Shown here: one piece after another, positions 19,593-28,201 of the stretch
Layout: every line of letters starts with the position of its first letter
Numbering within the stretch: position 1 is the first letter of the stretch
From: Cedecea neteri
GTDB lineage: Bacteria > Pseudomonadota > Gammaproteobacteria > Enterobacterales > Enterobacteriaceae
Assembly (NCBI RefSeq): GCF_000757825.1
Contig: NZ_CP009451.1
Coordinates: 3,286,001 to 3,350,000 of the forward strand
Direction: 5' to 3'
Length of the DNA: 64,000 nucleotides
Notes under the pieces: generated by a model
The model's input: only the letters and a program-made list of their open reading frames with translations
Told to the model about the DNA's origin: nothing
Database searches by the model: none
Translations under genes and position numbers: made by a program

Positions 19593-19976
19593 TCACAGAG
19601 TGGAACTCTTCCATGTCTTCTCCGCCAGGCCACGGGTTATCGACAGCGTCTGGGCTTCTTGCTCCTTCAGGCGCTGATAATGTCCTTCCAGTCGCTTGAG
19701 GATTTGCTCTTTAAGCTTCGGATGGTGGCTGAGGATCTCTTCCAGCACCGCGCCGTACACTTCCTCCTTCGCTCGCCATGGGTAAATCTCACGGCGGTTC
19801 ATCCATTTCAGGTCGACCAGTGCCGAAGTAATATCCGTCACTTCCTGTGTATTGCGGGTAATATTTTCATTTTTAAGCCGAACAAGAATAGCTATGTTTT
19901 TACTTAACGTAAATTCATGGTCTTTATTTTCGTCGGCGTTGATTAACGCAGATTGTTTTTTTATAGGTTCTGCCAC
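19593..19976 (-). CDS. Hypothetical protein, coupled to upstream gene
   Basis: 127-residue soluble protein that I do not recognise. No signal peptide or membrane segment. The middle reads SALVDLKWMNRREIYPWRAKEEVYGAV; the C-terminal third (ILSHHPKLKEQILKRLEGHYQRLKEQEAQ) is strongly helical and charged, possibly a coiled coil. I choose GTG 19976 as start: GAGGAG, lying inside the last codons of the upstream gene, is seven bases ahead. A TTG start at 19991 would overlap the upstream stop. The pair therefore looks translationally coupled. The segment is AT-richer than the conserved neighbours and sits where E. coli has yghA-yqhA-yghZ. Confidence 0.6.
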   Translation of the reverse strand: MAEPIKKQSALINADENKDHEFTLSKNIAILVRLKNENITRNTQEVTDITSALVDLKWMNRREIYPWRAKEEVYGAVLEEILSHHPKLKEQILKRLEGHYQRLKEQEAQTLSITRGLAEKTWKSSTL

Positions 19977-19980
19977 GGCA

Positions 19981-20382
19981 CTACTCCTCAATCGAATAGC
20001 ATAATGGCCAGGGTTTTTCTTGAGTCATTTGATTAACCCAAATTTCCTGTTCTTTGCTACTCACCCAGGCGGTTTTATCTTCGATAAGCATTTGTAAGTC
20101 GGCGGCGCTAATAAGTTCTTTTTCAACCAGTTCGCCCATCAGGGCATGTAGAGCTTCTATCCTGACCGCGCACAGCAGACGTTCTTTAATATGACGATCG
20201 GTTTCTTCAAGCAGGCGGTTTTTGGCCTGGCCTGCGTAATGACTGCCGCTCAGGATGTTTTTTTCCAGCGTTAAAATCTTATCCTGAACGACTTCCGGCG
20301 TGGTACTATTTTCAGCTTCTGCAGGGAGCGTTGAGGGTGCAACAACAGGATAGCGCCGTGGTAAGAAGTGTTCAGGCAGCAT
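19981..20382 (-). CDS. Hypothetical protein, first gene of a two-gene unit
   Basis: 133 residues, not recognised. Proline-rich N-terminus (PRRYPVVAPSTLPAE), then predicted helices (VVQDKILTLEKNILSGSHYAGQ, RHIKERLLCAVRIEALHALMGELVEKELISAADLQMLIEDKTAWVS in pieces) and a Trp-rich tail (WVNQMTQEKPWPLCYS). No signal peptide. AAGGATC precedes ATG 20382. It precedes the 127-residue gene, whose ribosome site lies in this gene's 3' end, and is divergent from the membrane-anchored gene at 20476. The three together look like one accessory module; their function cannot be inferred. Confidence 0.6.
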   Translation of the reverse strand: MLPEHFLPRRYPVVAPSTLPAEAENSTTPEVVQDKILTLEKNILSGSHYAGQAKNRLLEETDRHIKERLLCAVRIEALHALMGELVEKELISAADLQMLIEDKTAWVSSKEQEIWVNQMTQEKPWPLCYSIEE

Positions 20383-20475
20383 CGAATGTGATCCTTTGAT
20401 ATCGGTTCAATATTCAGGTTCAGAGATTCGCGATATGATGCCTCAATTCAAAAATAAAAAAAACAGGAGTTTCTT

Positions 20476-20967
20476 ATGCACAGCATATTTTATTCTATTG
20501 TCACAATTTTGATTTTGTTATGCGCCGTGTTGGTTATGCGCAAGGAATTTGGTGCGTCAAATAATAAGTCTGATGAAATAAAACCGCTGACCACCAGCGA
20601 AGAGCGGGAAGATTACTTTGGCATGTTGATGTCAAAAATCACGCCCAGCTATTATTGGCGTATCAACAGTGAGTATATTGATTTCACCCATGCCACAATT
20701 AAAAAAATGCGTATTGATGAGTTGACCTCGCAGCCGGTTTTATTTAGCGCCCAGCGCCGCTGCAGCGACTTAAATTCGGCGGTATATAAATATTACGACA
20801 ATATTAAAAAACGCTGCGCCGAAGGTGAACAGGTTCCGTTGTCGGATATTGAAGTGCTCAACCTGCGTCAGTGTTTTAACGAGTTTAGCCGGGAAGCCTA
20901 CCCGGAGCTGGTGGCGCTGGTTTGGCCGCAGTACCAGCGCCCTGAGATAGACCTGAACAGCGTGTGA
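20476..20967 (+). CDS. Hypothetical membrane-anchored protein
   Basis: 163 residues, not recognised. One N-terminal hydrophobic segment (residues about 4-20, IFYSIVTILILLCAVLVM) followed by RK, so probably a single-pass protein with its globular part in the cytoplasm or an uncleaved anchor. The rest is helical and charged, with YYWRINSEYIDFTHATIKKMRI and LRQCFNEFSREAYPELVALVWPQYQRPE; there are three Cys. CAGGAG six bases before the ATG sets the start. Divergent from the two-gene unit at 19593-20382 across about 90 bp of AT-rich DNA, and followed by a good terminator. Confidence 0.65.
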   Translation: MHSIFYSIVTILILLCAVLVMRKEFGASNNKSDEIKPLTTSEEREDYFGMLMSKITPSYYWRINSEYIDFTHATIKKMRIDELTSQPVLFSAQRRCSDLNSAVYKYYDNIKKRCAEGEQVPLSDIEVLNLRQCFNEFSREAYPELVALVWPQYQRPEIDLNSV

Positions 20968-21041
20968 GACGTTAAACGCATTTCCAGACAGGATAGGAAC
21001 GTATTATTGAGAATGTGATGCGGACCTCGCGCTGACTTCTT

Positions 21042-21070
21042 GCCCCTGTTAAACAGGGGCTTTTGCTTTT
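21042..21070 (+). terminator. Rho-independent terminator after the membrane-anchored hypothetical gene
   Basis: GCCCCTGTTAAACAGGGGC followed by TTTTGCTTTT. Confidence 0.8.
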
Positions 21071-21230
21071 ATTTATCCGAAGATGCCTGCCACAAATTCA
21101 GTTCGCCATCGGTAACGTGGCGGTCAATTCTCTCCAGCTCTTCTGCCGTAAAGCTGAGATTATCCAGCGCTTTCACGTTTTCTTTTAGCTGCTCTGGCCG
21201 CAGGAGCGATACTGCATGGATTGATAACGT
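21069..21230 (-). pseudogene. yghZ: 3' remnant of an aldo-keto reductase gene (yghZ/gpr)
   Basis: The last 50 or so codons match the C-terminus of E. coli YghZ (L-glyceraldehyde 3-phosphate reductase): SLLRPEQLKENVKALDNLSF, then ELERIDRHVTDGELNLWQASSDK. Upstream of this the frame loses similarity and the TIM barrel with its catalytic residues is missing, so it is a gene fragment. E. coli carries yghZ at this place, two genes from exbD, so this marks a deletion or replacement of yghA-yqhA-yghZ rather than an incoming gene. Confidence 0.8.
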
Positions 21231-21333
21231 GCCGGGCTGGCCTCGTACGGCATAGTGTCTCCTTAGGGTAAGAGTTATTTTTTGAAACGCTGTTTTCATC
21301 TTAACCCTGCGGAGACATTCGGCAATCCGAAAA

Positions 21334-22185
21334 TCAGGCCTCCGGCGAAAGCGCGCTGTGGGGCGTGCCCTGGTAATACGCGAGCGCCACCATCAGCGAC
21401 TGCACCAGGCAAAGCGTGGCCGACTGCGAGCGGAAAGCGTCGACCTGCGCCTCTTTCACCACAAAACAGAGATCGCTGAATGTTGCGAACGGGCTGATCT
21501 GGCTGTCGGTAATCACAATCTGGCGGGCACCGGCCTGCGCGGCGATTTCACTCACCATCAGCGTTTCCTCGGCATAAGGCGAGAAGCTTATCGACACCAC
21601 GATATCTTTCGCTTTAACGCGGTTGACCTGCTCGCGCAGCATGCCGCCAAGCCCGTCCAGCAGCACTGCGCGGCAATCAAGGTGGCTCAGGGCATAGGTC
21701 AGGTAGGCCGCCACGCTAAAAGAACGGCGCAGGCCGACAACATAGATAGTGTCCGCTTCGGCGAGCAGCTCAACCGCATGTTGTAGCTGCTCTGGATCGG
21801 TACGTGCGGCCAGCTGCTGCAGCGCCTGAGCGTTCGAACGAGCGAACTCTTGCAGAATATCCAGCGGCGTTTCCGGGACGACTTCGCTGCCAAGCTCGCG
21901 GAACAGCCTCGCCCGGTCAGTGTAGCTGGCCGTCTCTTCCACCAGGTTCATGCGGAACAGCTGTTTCATCTCGTTGAATCCGCTGAAATCAAAGGCATTG
22001 GCAAAGCGAATCAGCGTCGAGGGCGGCACTTCGGCCCGCTCGGCAATGGCGGCCACGGTATCAAATGCCACGCTGTTGGTGTTATCCAGCACGTAGCGGG
22101 AAACCTGCTGCAGCCTCTTACTCAGGCCGTCGTAGCGGTCGCGGATCTGCTGTTGGAGTTCGCTTAGGGTCGTCGCCGTGGTCAA
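21334..22185 (-). CDS. iolR: RpiR-family transcriptional regulator of the inositol genes
   Basis: Predicted repressor of the adjacent iol operon, by analogy with RpiR-type IolR of Salmonella and rhizobia. The N-terminal helix-turn-helix (AIAERAEVPPSTLIRFANAFDFSGFNEMKQLFR) and C-terminal SIS sugar-phosphate domain (ADTIYVVGLRRSFSVAAYLTYAL, DIVVSISFSPYAEETL) are clear. Start uncertain: TTG 22185 has GAGG eight bases ahead and gives 283 residues; GTG 22209 or more upstream codons are possible but lack a ribosome site. Divergent from iolA; the shared intergenic region holds inverted repeats that may be its operators. Confidence 0.85.
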   Translation of the reverse strand: MTTATTLSELQQQIRDRYDGLSKRLQQVSRYVLDNTNSVAFDTVAAIAERAEVPPSTLIRFANAFDFSGFNEMKQLFRMNLVEETASYTDRARLFRELGSEVVPETPLDILQEFARSNAQALQQLAARTDPEQLQHAVELLAEADTIYVVGLRRSFSVAAYLTYALSHLDCRAVLLDGLGGMLREQVNRVKAKDIVVSISFSPYAEETLMVSEIAAQAGARQIVITDSQISPFATFSDLCFVVKEAQVDAFRSQSATLCLVQSLMVALAYYQGTPHSALSPEA

Positions 22186-22332
22186 TTTGCCATCCTCAAA
22201 AGTATTCACTGAAACGTATTTAAGCGCAGTACCGCGAAAAATGAAACAGATGCACCAAAAGCCGGTGGGGCTGAAATGTCTCTTGCCTCTCAGTCTTTGC
22301 ACATCTTTCCCCGCGTTAACATAAAAACGGAG

Positions 22333-22353
22333 TGTTGATCACAATAATCAACA
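22333..22353. promoter_or_regulatory. Inverted repeat in the iolR-iolA intergenic region
   Basis: Perfect TGTTGAT-N7-ATCAACA in the divergent promoter region. Could be a regulator site; the protein is not known. Confidence 0.4.
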
Positions 22354-22374
22354 TTTATTTTATTTCAACTTAAA

Positions 22375-22392
22375 ATGGAATGTTTGTTTCAT
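22375..22392. promoter_or_regulatory. Candidate IolR operator upstream of iolA
   Basis: ATGGAA-N6-TTTCAT, an inverted repeat with one mismatch, containing GGAA-N6-TTTC. The Sinorhizobium RpiR-type IolR is reported to bind GGAA-N6-TTCC. It lies 42 bases before the iolA start; a related site precedes iolG. Confidence 0.5.
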
Positions 22393-22434
22393 ATACAGTG
22401 TTCGGGAGACAACCCTAACAGCGAGAGGCCAGAG

Positions 22435-23940
22435 ATGGAGACGGTAGCTAATTTTATTCACGGTGAATGCGTCGCGGGCGAAGGTCAGCGCGTGCAGGCG
22501 ATCTTCAACCCGGCAACCGGCGAGCAGATTCGCCAGGTCGGCATGAGCACGGCCAGACAGACCGAGCAGGCCATCGCCGCCGCTCAGCAGGCGTTTCCGG
22601 GCTGGGCTCGCCAGTCTCCCCTCAAGCGCGCTCGCGTGATGTTCCGCTTTAAAAGCCTGCTTGAAGAACATATGGACGGCCTGGCGAGGCTCATCAGCGA
22701 AGAGCACGGCAAAGTGTATTCTGATGCCGTGGGCGAACTGACCCGCGGCCTCGAAGTGGTGGAGTTTGCCTGTGGCATACCGCATCTGCAAAAGGGCGAG
22801 CATTCGGCCAACGTGGGTACGGGCGTAGATAGCCACTCGCTGATGCAGCCGCTTGGCGTTTGTGCGGGGATCACGCCGTTTAACTTCCCGGCCATGGTGC
22901 CGATGTGGATGTTCCCCATTGCGCTGGTTACCGGCAATACCTTCGTCCTCAAGCCGTCGGAAAAAGATCCGTCGTTGTCGCTGCGGCTAGCTCAACTGTT
23001 GCAAGAGGCCGGGCTGCCGGACGGAGTATTTAACGTAGTTCAGGGCGATAAAGAAGCCGTAGACGTTCTGCTGACTGACCCAAGAGTTCAGGCCGTCAGC
23101 TTTGTCGGCTCGACGCCGATTGCCGAGTACATCTACCAGACTGCTTCCGCCCACGGCAAGCGTTGCCAGGCGCTGGGCGGGGCGAAAAACCACTGTATCT
23201 TAATGCCGGATGCTGACCTGGAAATGGCAACCAACGCCATCATGGGAGCCGCTTTTGGTGCCGCCGGTGAGCGCTGCATGGCGCTGTCGGTTGTGGTTGC
23301 CGTGGGCGATGAAACCGCCGATGCGCTTTGTGCGGGACTGGAAAAACAGCTCGACACGCTGCGAGTTGGGCCTGGGCTGGGGCATGAGCCAGAAAATGAC
23401 ATGGGGCCGCTGATTTCCGCCCCGCACCGGGCAAAAGTGCTGGGCTATATTGATAGCGGCGAGCAACAGGGCGCGACGCTGCGCGTTGATGGCCGTGGTC
23501 TCAGGCTGGCGGGCAATGAAGGCGGTTATTTTGTTGGCCCAACGCTGTTTGACCGCGTCACGCCTGAAATGACCATCTATAAAGAAGAAATATTCGGCCC
23601 GGTGCTGTGCGTGGTGCGCATGCCGGATTACGCCAGCGCTCTGGAGCTGATTAACAAACATGAATACGGCAACGGCACGGCGATTTTTACCCGTGATGGC
23701 GGCACCGCAAGGCGTTTTACCGAGGAAGTCCAGACGGGCATGGTCGGCGTGAACGTCCCCATCCCGGTGCCAATGGCGTTTCACAGCTTCGGCGGCTGGA
23801 AGCGTTCCATCTTTGGGCCACTTAACGTCCACGGCAGCGACGGCGTACGTTTCTATACGCGCATGAAAACCGTCACCGCCCGCTGGCCGGACACCAGCCA
23901 TCAGCAAGGCTCTGCGTTCTCGATGCCAACGCTGGGCTAA
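22435..23940 (+). CDS. iolA: Malonate-semialdehyde/methylmalonate-semialdehyde dehydrogenase (CoA-acylating)
   Basis: Last step of inositol catabolism: malonate semialdehyde to acetyl-CoA and CO2, NAD-dependent. 501 residues, aldehyde dehydrogenase fold. The cofactor region is [19 protein letters not shown] and LKPSEKDPS; the nucleophile Cys281 is in [21 protein letters not shown] follows in the C-terminal part. The CoA-acylating subtype (no catalytic general-base Glu at the usual place) fits MmsA/IolA proteins. ATG 22435 follows GAGAGG; the frame extends to 22375 but that part is promoter. First gene of the unit, 11 bases before iolD. Confidence 0.93.
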   Translation: METVANFIHGECVAGEGQRVQAIFNPATGEQIRQVGMSTARQTEQAIAAAQQAFPGWARQSPLKRARVMFRFKSLLEEHMDGLARLISEEHGKVYSDAVGELTRGLEVVEFACGIPHLQKGEHSANVGTGVDSHSLMQPLGVCAGITPFNFPAMVPMWMFPIALVTGNTFVLKPSEKDPSLSLRLAQLLQEAGLPDGVFNVVQGDKEAVDVLLTDPRVQAVSFVGSTPIAEYIYQTASAHGKRCQALGGAKNHCILMPDADLEMATNAIMGAAFGAAGERCMALSVVVAVGDETADALCAGLEKQLDTLRVGPGLGHEPENDMGPLISAPHRAKVLGYIDSGEQQGATLRVDGRGLRLAGNEGGYFVGPTLFDRVTPEMTIYKEEIFGPVLCVVRMPDYASALELINKHEYGNGTAIFTRDGGTARRFTEEVQTGMVGVNVPIPVPMAFHSFGGWKRSIFGPLNVHGSDGVRFYTRMKTVTARWPDTSHQQGSAFSMPTLG

Positions 23941-23951
23941 GGGGAGGAAAG

Positions 23952-25880
23952 ATGACGACACAACGCATGACCATGGCGCAGGCGCTGGTCAGGTTTTTAA
24001 ACCAGCAGTACGTTGAAATCGACGGGCGCGAGCAGCCGTTTGTTGAGGGCGTAATGACCATTTTCGGGCACGGCAACGTGCTCGGCCTTGGGCAGGCGCT
24101 GGAGGAGGAACCCGGCCACCTGAAGGTACATCAGGGCTGCAACGAGCAGGGCATGGCGCATATCGCCACTGGCTTCGCCAAACAGCACCGTCGGCAGCGC
24201 ATTTATGCCGTGAGCTCATCCGTGGGGCCAGGGGCGGCAAATATGGTGACTGCCGCCGCAACGGCCACCGCCAACCGCATTCCTTTGTTGTTGCTGCCCG
24301 GCGACATCTATGCCAGCCGGCAGCCGGACCCGGTGCTCCAGCAAATCGAGCAGTATCACGATCTCAGCATCAGCACCAACGACTGCTTCCGGCCTGTGTC
24401 CCGCTACTGGGACAGGATTAACCGCCCGGAGCAGCTGATGAGCGCCATGATTAGTGCCATGCGAGTACTTACTAACCCCGCGGAAACGGGAGCGGTAACG
24501 ATTTGCCTGCCGCAGGACGTGCAGGGGGAAGCCTGGGATTATCCGCAAAGCTTCTTCGAGAAGCGAGTACATCATATTGAACGGCGCCCGCCGGATGAAA
24601 GCCGCCTGCAGGCTGCGTTGAAGCTGATTGCCGGCAAGCGTCGCCCGCTGGTTATCTGCGGCGGAGGGGTTCGCTATTCAGGCGCGCATCAGGCATTTCA
24701 GCATTTTGTGGAGGGCTTCGGGCTGCCGTTTGCCGAAACGCAGGCCGGGAAAGGTGCAATTGTAAGCGAGCACTCACTTAATCTCGGCGGCCTCGGCGTG
24801 ACGGGCGGCCTGGCGGCTAATCGGCTTGCGCCGCAGGCCGATCTGATTATTGGCGTGGGTACCCGCTTGACCGACTTCACCACCGGTTCTAAATCACTAT
24901 TTTCACCTGAGGCCGACTTCCTGCTGCTTAACGTGGCCGAGTTCGACGCCCTCAAGCTGGACGCCACGCCGCTGGTAGCCGATGCAAAGATTGGGCTTGA
25001 ATGGCTGACTACCGGCCTGCATCAGGCAGGCTACCACGCTGCCTGGCAGGACGAAGCAGCTCACGCTCAAGCGGCCTGGCGCGACGAGTGCCAACGGTTG
25101 TGGAGGCGGAACTGGCAACCAGGAGAACCTCCAGAAGTGGCGGGCCACCTGGATGAAACGTTGCAGGAATACAGCCACGAGCTAGGCACCTCATTAACGC
25201 AAACCCGCGTGCTGGGCCTGGTGAATCAGCATATAGAAGAGGACGCCATCGTGGTGGGCGCGGCCGGGTCGTTGCCGGGAGATTTACAGCGCCTGTGGCA
25301 GGTAAAAACGCCGGACAGCTATCACCTCGAATACGGCTATTCGTGCATGGGCTATGAGATAGCCGCCGCGGTAGGGGCTAAGCTCGCGAAGCCGCAGCAG
25401 CCGGTGTATGCGATGGTCGGGGACGGATCTTACCTGATGCTGCATTCTGAGATGCAAACCGCCGTCCAGGAAGGGATAAAAATCACCATTTTGCTGTTTG
25501 ATAACGCCGGCTTCGGCTGCATCAATAACCTGCAAATGGGCCACGGAATGGGCAGTTTTGGCACCGAAAATCGTTCCCGTAACCCGCAAAGCGGCAGGCT
25601 TGATGGCCCGCTGGTGAAGGTGGACTTTGCCCAAAATGCCGAAAGCTATGGCTGCAAAGCCTGGCGGGTCAACGGCGAGTCTGAGCTGCTTGCTGCCCTG
25701 GAAGCCTCCCGCCGGGAGCCGGGACCGACGCTGCTGGATATCAAAGTGCTGCCTAAAACCATGACGCACGATTACGAAGCCTGGTGGCGTACCGGAGATG
25801 CCCAGGTTTCGCGCTCGAGCGCCGTGACCGATGCCGCGGAACAAACCGCTGGTAAGCTCAAAAAAGCCCGTCAGTACTAG
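23952..25880 (+). CDS. iolD: 3D-(3,5/4)-trihydroxycyclohexane-1,2-dione acylhydrolase (ThDP-dependent)
   Basis: Ring-opening hydrolase of inositol catabolism, giving 5-deoxy-glucuronate. 642 residues in the ThDP enzyme layout: PYR domain at the N-terminus (with the catalytic Glu in [17 protein letters not shown]), central domain ([12 protein letters not shown]) and C-terminal PP domain with the ThDP/Mg motif GDGSYL at residues 490-495 and [16 protein letters not shown] five bases before ATG 23952 gives strong initiation. Co-transcribed with iolA; a terminator follows. Confidence 0.94.
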   Translation: MTTQRMTMAQALVRFLNQQYVEIDGREQPFVEGVMTIFGHGNVLGLGQALEEEPGHLKVHQGCNEQGMAHIATGFAKQHRRQRIYAVSSSVGPGAANMVTAAATATANRIPLLLLPGDIYASRQPDPVLQQIEQYHDLSISTNDCFRPVSRYWDRINRPEQLMSAMISAMRVLTNPAETGAVTICLPQDVQGEAWDYPQSFFEKRVHHIERRPPDESRLQAALKLIAGKRRPLVICGGGVRYSGAHQAFQHFVEGFGLPFAETQAGKGAIVSEHSLNLGGLGVTGGLAANRLAPQADLIIGVGTRLTDFTTGSKSLFSPEADFLLLNVAEFDALKLDATPLVADAKIGLEWLTTGLHQAGYHAAWQDEAAHAQAAWRDECQRLWRRNWQPGEPPEVAGHLDETLQEYSHELGTSLTQTRVLGLVNQHIEEDAIVVGAAGSLPGDLQRLWQVKTPDSYHLEYGYSCMGYEIAAAVGAKLAKPQQPVYAMVGDGSYLMLHSEMQTAVQEGIKITILLFDNAGFGCINNLQMGHGMGSFGTENRSRNPQSGRLDGPLVKVDFAQNAESYGCKAWRVNGESELLAALEASRREPGPTLLDIKVLPKTMTHDYEAWWRTGDAQVSRSSAVTDAAEQTAGKLKKARQY

Positions 25881-25888
25881 TCCTTTAG

Positions 25889-25922
25889 CATTCCGCCAGA
25901 CCATTTGGCGGAATGTTCATTT
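25889..25922 (+). terminator. Rho-independent terminator after iolD
   Basis: CATTCCGCC pairs with GGCGGAATG, then TTCATTT. It divides the locus into an iolAD unit and an iolG-onwards unit; the remaining DNA up to 26198 is AT-rich promoter sequence for iolG. Confidence 0.7.
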
Positions 25923-26073
25923 CATTTTCACTTCATCTGTGTTCTTTGTCGATCTATGAACGCGCTCCCTCTCTCAAATCCCTTCTCTGTGCAGGCGTTA
26001 ATTCACCCGTTGTTGTGATTTTGCTAGCAAAATGAAGTCGATAAATCATCAAAATGTTAACCTCTGCGCAAAA

Positions 26074-26115
26074 ATGAAACTTTCACTCTGCATTAAAATG
26101 AAATAAATGTTTTAT
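26074..26115. promoter_or_regulatory. Candidate IolR operators upstream of iolG
   Basis: Two related elements: ATGAAA-C-TTTCAC (26074-26086) and ATGAAA-N6-TTTTAT (26098-26115), the latter with the same geometry as the site before iolA. They lie 84-125 bases before iolG. Confidence 0.45.
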
Positions 26116-26198
26116 TTAAGGCGTCGTTATTCAGCTGCACGTGAAGGCCGGCCTGCCCGGCTCATGACCCTACTGCAACACCACTTTCGGGAGCCGCC

Positions 26199-27185
26199 AT
26201 GTTTAACATTGCTTTACTAGGAGCAGGCCGTATCGGCCAGATCCACGCCGCCAATATTGCTGCCCATCCGCATTCCACCCTCTGGTCCGTTGTCGACCCT
26301 AATGCAGAAAACGCCGCGCGCATTGCCGAAAAATACCAGGCTCGCCAGCAAAGCGTTGAACAGGCGATGAGTGACCCGGAGGTGCATGCCGTGCTGATCG
26401 CCTCGGCGACCGATACCCATGCGGACCTGATTGAGCTTGCCGCCAAACACGGCAAGGCTATTTTCTGTGAAAAGCCGGTACACCTGGATCTGGCTCGCGT
26501 GCGTGACTGCCTGAAAGTCGTTAAAGAGCGTGATGTTCCGCTGTTCATTGGCTTTAACCGCCGCTTCGATCCGCAGTTCCGTAAAGTGAAAAACGAAGTG
26601 CTGCAGGGGCGCATCGGGACGCCGGAATCGCTGGTGATTATCTCTCGCGACCCGTCGCCACCGCCTGCAGAATATGTGCGTGTCTCCGGCGGGATGTTCC
26701 GCGACATGACCATTCATGACTTTGATATGGCTCGCTTCATCATGGGTGAAGAGCCCGTTTCGGTGTACGCCCAGGGCAGCAACCTGGTTGACCCGGCGAT
26801 TGGCGCGGCGGGAGACATCGATACCGCGTTTATCGTCCTGAAATACGCTTCTGGCGCGCTGGCCACCATCGTTAACAGCCGTCGTTCGGCCTACGGATAC
26901 GACCAGCGCCTCGAGCTACACGGTTCTAAGGGCCTGCTGACCGCCGGCAATATTCTGGAAAATCAGGTCCAGTTCTTCGGCGACGGCGGTCACAACAGCG
27001 CGTTGCCAGAACACTTCTTCCTCCAGCGCTACAAAGATGCCTACGCCGCCGAATGGCAGCACTTTGTTGCCGTCCTGCGCGGTGAGGCCAAACCCGAGTG
27101 CAGCGGCGATGACGGTGAACGCGCCCTGTACCTGGCCGACAAGGCGCTGGAGTCACTGCGTAGCCAGCGCGAAGTTGCTTTGTAA
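26199..27185 (+). CDS. iolG: myo-Inositol 2-dehydrogenase
   Basis: NAD-dependent oxidation of myo-inositol to 2-keto-myo-inositol, the first catabolic step. 328 residues, Gfo/Idh/MocA family. Rossmann fingerprint GAGRIGQIHAAN at the N-terminus, the EKPVHLDLARV motif (family EKP Lys) near residue 95, and the active-site region GGMFRDMTIHDFDMARFI with the catalytic Asp/His. Heads the second iol unit; an ABC transporter gene set follows. A second Gfo/Idh/MocA gene lies at 31030; of the two, this one better fits canonical IolG. Confidence 0.9.
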   Translation: MFNIALLGAGRIGQIHAANIAAHPHSTLWSVVDPNAENAARIAEKYQARQQSVEQAMSDPEVHAVLIASATDTHADLIELAAKHGKAIFCEKPVHLDLARVRDCLKVVKERDVPLFIGFNRRFDPQFRKVKNEVLQGRIGTPESLVIISRDPSPPPAEYVRVSGGMFRDMTIHDFDMARFIMGEEPVSVYAQGSNLVDPAIGAAGDIDTAFIVLKYASGALATIVNSRRSAYGYDQRLELHGSKGLLTAGNILENQVQFFGDGGHNSALPEHFFLQRYKDAYAAEWQHFVAVLRGEAKPECSGDDGERALYLADKALESLRSQREVAL

Positions 27186-27220
27186 CCTCCGAAGACCCTA
27201 CACATAGAAGAGAGATAACA

Positions 27221-28150
27221 ATGAAAAAGCTGATCCTCGCCGCCCTCATCGCCCTGACCACGGCTCCGGCGCTGGCCGAAAACGAACAGATTGTTTTTAG
27301 CACCCCAAACCTCGCTATGCCGTTTGAAGTGCATATGCAGCGCACCGCCGTGCAGGCCGCCAAAGAGATGGGCGTTAAGCTGCAGGTGCTCGACAGCCAG
27401 GGCAGCTCTCCTAAGCAGGCTGCCGACCTGGAAAACGCCATTACCCGTGGCGCGCAGGGATTTATTGTTTCGCCGAATGACGTTAACGCCGTGTCGAGCG
27501 CGGTAGGAGAAATTCAGGACGCTAATCTGCCGGTGGTCACGCTCGACCGCTCGGTAGCCAGCGAAAAGCCGGTGCTGCATTTCGGCGCCAACAACTACAA
27601 AGGCGGCCAGGCGGTGGCTGACTTTGTGAAAGCCAAATTCCCTGACGGCGCGGACATCGTGCTGCTGACCGGCCAGCCGGGCTCTTCCTCCAACATAGAG
27701 CGCACCAAAGGGATCCGTGATGGCCTGAAAGCCGGAGGCGATAAATACAAGATCGTCGCCGATCAGACCGGAAACTGGATGCGTTCTGAAGGTATGCGCA
27801 TCGTTGAAAGCGTGCTGCCGTCGCTGCCGAAAAAACCTCAGGTCATTCTTTCTGCCAACGACGATATGGCGCTGGGAGCCATTGAAGCGCTGCAGGGGCA
27901 GGGCATGAAGCCGGGTGAAGTGCTGGTGACAGGCTTTGACGCCGTGCCGGAAGCGCTGGCCCGCGTGCGCGATGGCTGGCTGGCGGCAACCGCCGATCAA
28001 CGTCCAGGTTTTGCGGTGAAGACGGCGATGAGCCAACTGGTGGCCAATATCCGTGAGAAGAAGGCGATCACCGGAGCAGATTACGCGCCAACGATGATAA
28101 CCAAAGAAAACCTGGATCAAGCAGAGCGTATCGGCGAAGCCGGCAAGTAG
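27221..28150 (+). CDS. Sugar-type ABC transporter periplasmic binding protein, probable inositol binding
   Basis: Periplasmic binding protein of the ribose/inositol class. Signal peptide of about 19 residues (KKLILAALIALTTAPALA) and mature start AENEQ. Domain segments QAADLENAITRGAQGFIVSPNDV, VTLDRSV, and ILSANDDMALGAIEALQ are those of the peripla_BP_4 family. 309 residues. Its place between iolG and the ATPase and permease genes indicates inositol as ligand, as for IbpA of Caulobacter, but this is by context only. Confidence 0.88.
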   Translation: MKKLILAALIALTTAPALAENEQIVFSTPNLAMPFEVHMQRTAVQAAKEMGVKLQVLDSQGSSPKQAADLENAITRGAQGFIVSPNDVNAVSSAVGEIQDANLPVVTLDRSVASEKPVLHFGANNYKGGQAVADFVKAKFPDGADIVLLTGQPGSSSNIERTKGIRDGLKAGGDKYKIVADQTGNWMRSEGMRIVESVLPSLPKKPQVILSANDDMALGAIEALQGQGMKPGEVLVTGFDAVPEALARVRDGWLAATADQRPGFAVKTAMSQLVANIREKKAITGADYAPTMITKENLDQAERIGEAGK

Positions 28151-28201
28151 ATCTGACAGTGCCCGTCCCGATGCGGACGGGCGCAACAGAGGAGCAGTCT
28201 G

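Noticed and set aside
19271..19677. Two short frames in the palindrome-dense block
   Set aside because: Composition follows the hairpin stems, no ribosome sites, no recognisable domain.
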